A stretch of DNA of 64,000 bases, from positions 310,001-374,000 of the forward strand of contig NZ_BKAU01000005.1 of the NCBI RefSeq assembly GCF_007992715.1. The letters are read 5' to 3'. Numbering within the stretch: position 1 is the first letter of the stretch; each line of letters begins with the position of its first letter. The notes beneath the pieces are model-generated. The model made no database searches. It was not told where the DNA came from and was given only the letters and a program-made list of their open reading frames with translations. Positions 61,692 through 64,000 of the stretch are shown here, piece after piece. Position numbers and translations under genes: made by a program. This stretch comes from Chitinophaga cymbidii. Its GTDB lineage: Bacteria; Bacteroidota; Bacteroidia; Chitinophagales; Chitinophagaceae.

Positions 61692-62953
61692 AGGGCATAT
61701 CTTTCAGCAAGGTGTTTATATGCATTTTCACTCATGATGATCCCATTATCTACGATAACGCCGATGGCCAGCGCAATACCTGTCAGGGACATGATGTTCG
61801 ACGAGATGCCAAAGGTGTCCAGCAGGATGAAGCTCGCCGCCAGGGTAATGGGGATCTGTATGATGATGCTGAGCGCGCTGCGCCAGTGGAAAAGGAAAAT
61901 GATCACGACGATGGACACCACGATCATTTCTTCGATGAGCGTATTTTTGATGGACTGCACCGATTCTTTGATTAGTTCGCCCCTGTCGTACACGATATCG
62001 AACTTTACGCCCTTCGGCAGGCCCTTGGCTACTTCCTCCATCTTGGCCTTCACCTTATCGATCACGGCATCAGCGTTCTCTCCATACCGCATTACTACGA
62101 TACCGCCTACACGCTCGCCTTCTCCGTCCTGATCAAAGATGCCGAGCCGGGTTTCGCCGGTCATCTGCACAGAAGCCACGTCGGCAACGCGGATGGGAAT
62201 GCTGTTCTGATTTTTGACGGGGATGTTCTCGATCTCTTCCACGGATTTCAGGTAGCCGGAAGTTTTAATGATGTAGCCGATATCGCTTAGCTCGAACTTC
62301 CTGCCGCCGGATTCGTTATTATTCGTCCGGATGGCATTGATCACTTCCGGGACGGACAGCCGGTAGTACAGCAGCTTGTTGGGGTCTACCGTGATTTGAT
62401 ATTGCTTCTGGAAGCCGCCGAAGGAAGCGATCTCGCTGACGCCTTCCACATTCTGTAAGGCAAATTTCACGTACCAGTCCTGCAGGGCGCGTTGCTCCCC
62501 GAGGTCCATGTTCGGCGCATCCAGCGTATACCAGAGGATATGCCCCACGCCAGTGCCATCGGGCCCGAGCTGCGGAGTGACGCCGGTGGGTAGGGTTGTG
62601 GAAACTGTGCTGAGCCTTTCCAGTACACGTTCCCGGGCCCAGTATATATCCACATCATCGTTGAAGATGACGTAAATAAAACTCATGCCGAACATGGAGG
62701 AGCCGCGCACATATTTGATCTTGGGCAGCCCCTGCAGGTTCGTTACCAGCGGGTAGGTGATCTGGTCTTCGATCAGCTGGGGGCCGCGGCCCATCCATTC
62801 AGTGAATACGATCACCTGGTTTTCCGACAGGTCAGGGATGGCGTCTATAGGATTCTTTTTTACGGCAAAGATGCCCCAGGCGAATAATGCCGTAGCCATC
62901 ACCAGCACAATAAACCGGTTTTTTAATGACCATTCTATAATACGATGTACCAT
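61667..62953 (-). CDS. cusA: RND efflux permease CusA, N-terminal part
   Basis: 428 aa. MVHRIIEWSLKNRFIVLVMATALFAWGIFAVKKNPIDAIPDLSENQVIVFTEWMGRGPQLIEDQITYPLVTNLQGLP, porter region and spans up to GVIVDNGIIMSENAYKHLAERYALWEKQQKS, where it stops in the cytoplasmic loop after span 4. Fold and sequence are those of a heavy-metal CusA. Pairs with the downstream part. Starts 75 bp after the HMA gene stop. Confidence 0.9.
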   Translation of the reverse strand: MVHRIIEWSLKNRFIVLVMATALFAWGIFAVKKNPIDAIPDLSENQVIVFTEWMGRGPQLIEDQITYPLVTNLQGLPKIKYVRGSSMFGMSFIYVIFNDDVDIYWARERVLERLSTVSTTLPTGVTPQLGPDGTGVGHILWYTLDAPNMDLGEQRALQDWYVKFALQNVEGVSEIASFGGFQKQYQITVDPNKLLYYRLSVPEVINAIRTNNNESGGRKFELSDIGYIIKTSGYLKSVEEIENIPVKNQNSIPIRVADVASVQMTGETRLGIFDQDGEGERVGGIVVMRYGENADAVIDKVKAKMEEVAKGLPKGVKFDIVYDRGELIKESVQSIKNTLIEEMIVVSIVVIIFLFHWRSALSIIIQIPITLAASFILLDTFGISSNIMSLTGIALAIGVIVDNGIIMSENAYKHLAERYALWEKQQKS

Positions 62954-63027
62954 ATCTCTGCTTTTCTTTTGAAGGACGCAGCGTGCAGACTGCTGCGTCC
63001 TGCCTGTTTGTTTTTGTTGCCTGTATG

Positions 63028-63402
63028 TTATTTATGGTGCTGATGGCCCGGCGCGGACGCAGCGGCGCCTTTGCGATCATACTGGCAGCATCCCGGCAGC
63101 TTCGCGTAAACGGAATCTGCGGCTTTGGCTTTTTCGGTATCATGGCCGGCAGCAGCGATTTTCTGCTGTACGGCATCGCTGCTTACCTTCACTGGGTCCA
63201 GCGATACAGTCATCATTTTGGTTTCAACGCTCCATTCAGCCTTAGAAACCCCGTCAATGGCAGCGGCTTTTTCAATCCTTTTTTTGCACATGTTGCAGTT
63301 GCCGTAAACTTTGAAGGTTTCTTTTTTGGCAGATTGGGCAAAGGCGCCGGAAGTACCAACAAAAGCAAGCATAGCGACGAGAAGAGATAATAGTTTGTTC
63401 AT
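63028..63402 (-). CDS. Secreted heavy-metal-associated (HMA) protein
   Basis: 124 aa. Signal MNKLLSLLVAMLAFVGTSGAFAQ, then TFKVYGNCNMCKKRIEKAAAIDGVSKAEW, a CNMC motif like GMTCxxC in metallochaperones, and a C-terminal GCC and His-rich end (APGHQHHK). Probable periplasmic copper carrier to the RND pump. Confidence 0.85.
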   Translation of the reverse strand: MNKLLSLLVAMLAFVGTSGAFAQSAKKETFKVYGNCNMCKKRIEKAAAIDGVSKAEWSVETKMMTVSLDPVKVSSDAVQQKIAAAGHDTEKAKAADSVYAKLPGCCQYDRKGAAASAPGHQHHK

Positions 63403-63414
63403 TTTTATGATGGT

Positions 63415-64000
63415 TTATTGTTTGATTACGATGCCGTTCGGCTTTTTGCCAACCGGGATGTCTTTTATTTTGACGTGATCCGCCACCTTTAATACAGAAA
63501 CGCTGGCAGCAAGTTGGTTCGTGACGTAAGCCGTGCTGCCGTCGCTGGTGAACGCTACTGCATGCGCGCCGGCGCCGGCCTGGAACTTGCCCCCGTGTAC
63601 CCATTGGTTACCAGACGCGTCCAGGGTCCAGAAGTGTACCTGGCCGTTGTCAGGATCGGTCACCCACAGTTCCTTTTTTGAGGCAAGATGGGCTGCACTT
63701 CCCGGCATAAAGCCGAGCGGGATGGTCTGTACTACAGCATTGGTGGCCACATCTATTACACTGATGCTTTGCCCGTCTTCGTTGTCCAGGTACATTTTGC
63801 CGTCAAACCCTACCCATGCGCCCACGGGGTTCTCACCTACGGGAATGGTAGCCAGTATGGCTTTTGAGGCGGGATCGATGACGGAAACAGTATTGTCGCC
63901 GCCGTTGGCCACATACGCCTTTGTGCCGTCAGCCGAAAAAGTGACTTCCGCAGGCTCCATGCCTACGCGGATGGTGTTTTTCAGGGTATAATTCTGTGCA
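63415..64000 (-). CDS. YncE-like beta-propeller protein, 5' end beyond window
   Basis: At least 194 aa are visible, the frame running off the right edge. Repeats AKAYVANGGDNTVSVIDPASKAILATIPVG, SISVIDVATNAVVQTIPLG and TAYVTNQLAASVSVLKVADHVKIKDIPVG are YVTN propeller blades. The start codon is not in the window; an internal ATG at 63960 (MEPAEVTF) is not the true start. Periplasmic; may bind metal or a partner. Confidence 0.75.
   Translation of the reverse strand, partial: AQNYTLKNTIRVGMEPAEVTFSADGTKAYVANGGDNTVSVIDPASKAILATIPVGENPVGAWVGFDGKMYLDNEDGQSISVIDVATNAVVQTIPLGFMPGSAAHLASKKELWVTDPDNGQVHFWTLDASGNQWVHGGKFQAGAGAHAVAFTSDGSTAYVTNQLAASVSVLKVADHVKIKDIPVGKKPNGIVIKQ

Noticed and set aside
1..64000. 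CRISPR arrays, rRNA, intact tRNA genes
   Set aside because: No regularly spaced repeats and no rRNA or tRNA cores seen on either strand.

Overview
The window comes from a member of the Bacteroidota, probably close to Chitinophaga or Pedobacter. The evidence is a SusC/SusD pair, a Bacteroides-type tra gene set (TraE to TraN, relaxase, coupling protein, RteC), haem-binding and DUF3347 copper-associated proteins, and TAnnTTTG-like promoter cores. Almost every gene up to 42.2 kb and from 43.5 to 48.9 kb and 51.4 to 64 kb is on the minus strand. The exceptions are a DUF3800 gene, a small secreted protein and a regulator/toxin-antitoxin block.

Layout. 1-852: 5' part of the chromosomal ribosome-assembly GTPase gene rsgA. 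1.1-7.4 kb: AT-rich accessory strip with a DUF3800 gene between two att-like hairpin sites, a three-gene cassette of unknown function (including an NdpA-like protein), small or broken ORFs and a structured, pseudoknot-like element. 7.5-22.6 kb: long run of minus-strand genes for element maintenance and accessory functions. These include DUF6745/DUF6915-type proteins, two PP-loop (PAPS-reductase-like) proteins next to a putative ADP-ribosyltransferase, a primase-polymerase, an HNH-fold protein, a small ligase-type nucleotidyltransferase, a ParB-family protein and a DUF3150-like/VWA-peptidase/MoxR-ATPase module. 22.7-23.0 kb: a striking nested inverted repeat. 23.0-34.5 kb: the conjugation (type IV secretion) operon. 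34.6-42.2 kb: RteC regulator, coupling protein, relaxase, relaxosome protein, a probable oriT and small genes. Together this is an integrative conjugative element (ICE). No integrase, excisionase or tRNA gene is visible, so its true ends cannot be fixed here.

43.0-48.9 kb: small secreted protein, SusD, and an unusual SusC with an N-terminal thioredoxin domain. 49.4-51.2 kb: three tandem XRE regulators and a VapBC-like toxin-antitoxin pair. 51.4-64 kb: copper/silver detoxification island with a haem-binding protein, two DUF3347 lipoproteins, a CPH-type P-type ATPase, DUF2911, two CusB-like adaptors, CusC, a CusA split in two frames, an HMA protein and a YncE-like propeller that runs off the end.

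Several genes are interrupted in different ways. The most remarkable is the conjugation ATPase traG (VirB4). Exactly inside its Walker A motif sits a 51-nt in-frame insert made of a perfect 16-bp hairpin with a stop codon in the loop, flanked by two glycine codons. This resembles a translational-bypassing cassette but could also be a hairpin insertion that kills the gene. A PAPS-reductase-like gene has an in-frame TAA followed at once by an ATG, cusA breaks at a run of six A, and a small gene at 7.1 kb breaks at a run of six T.
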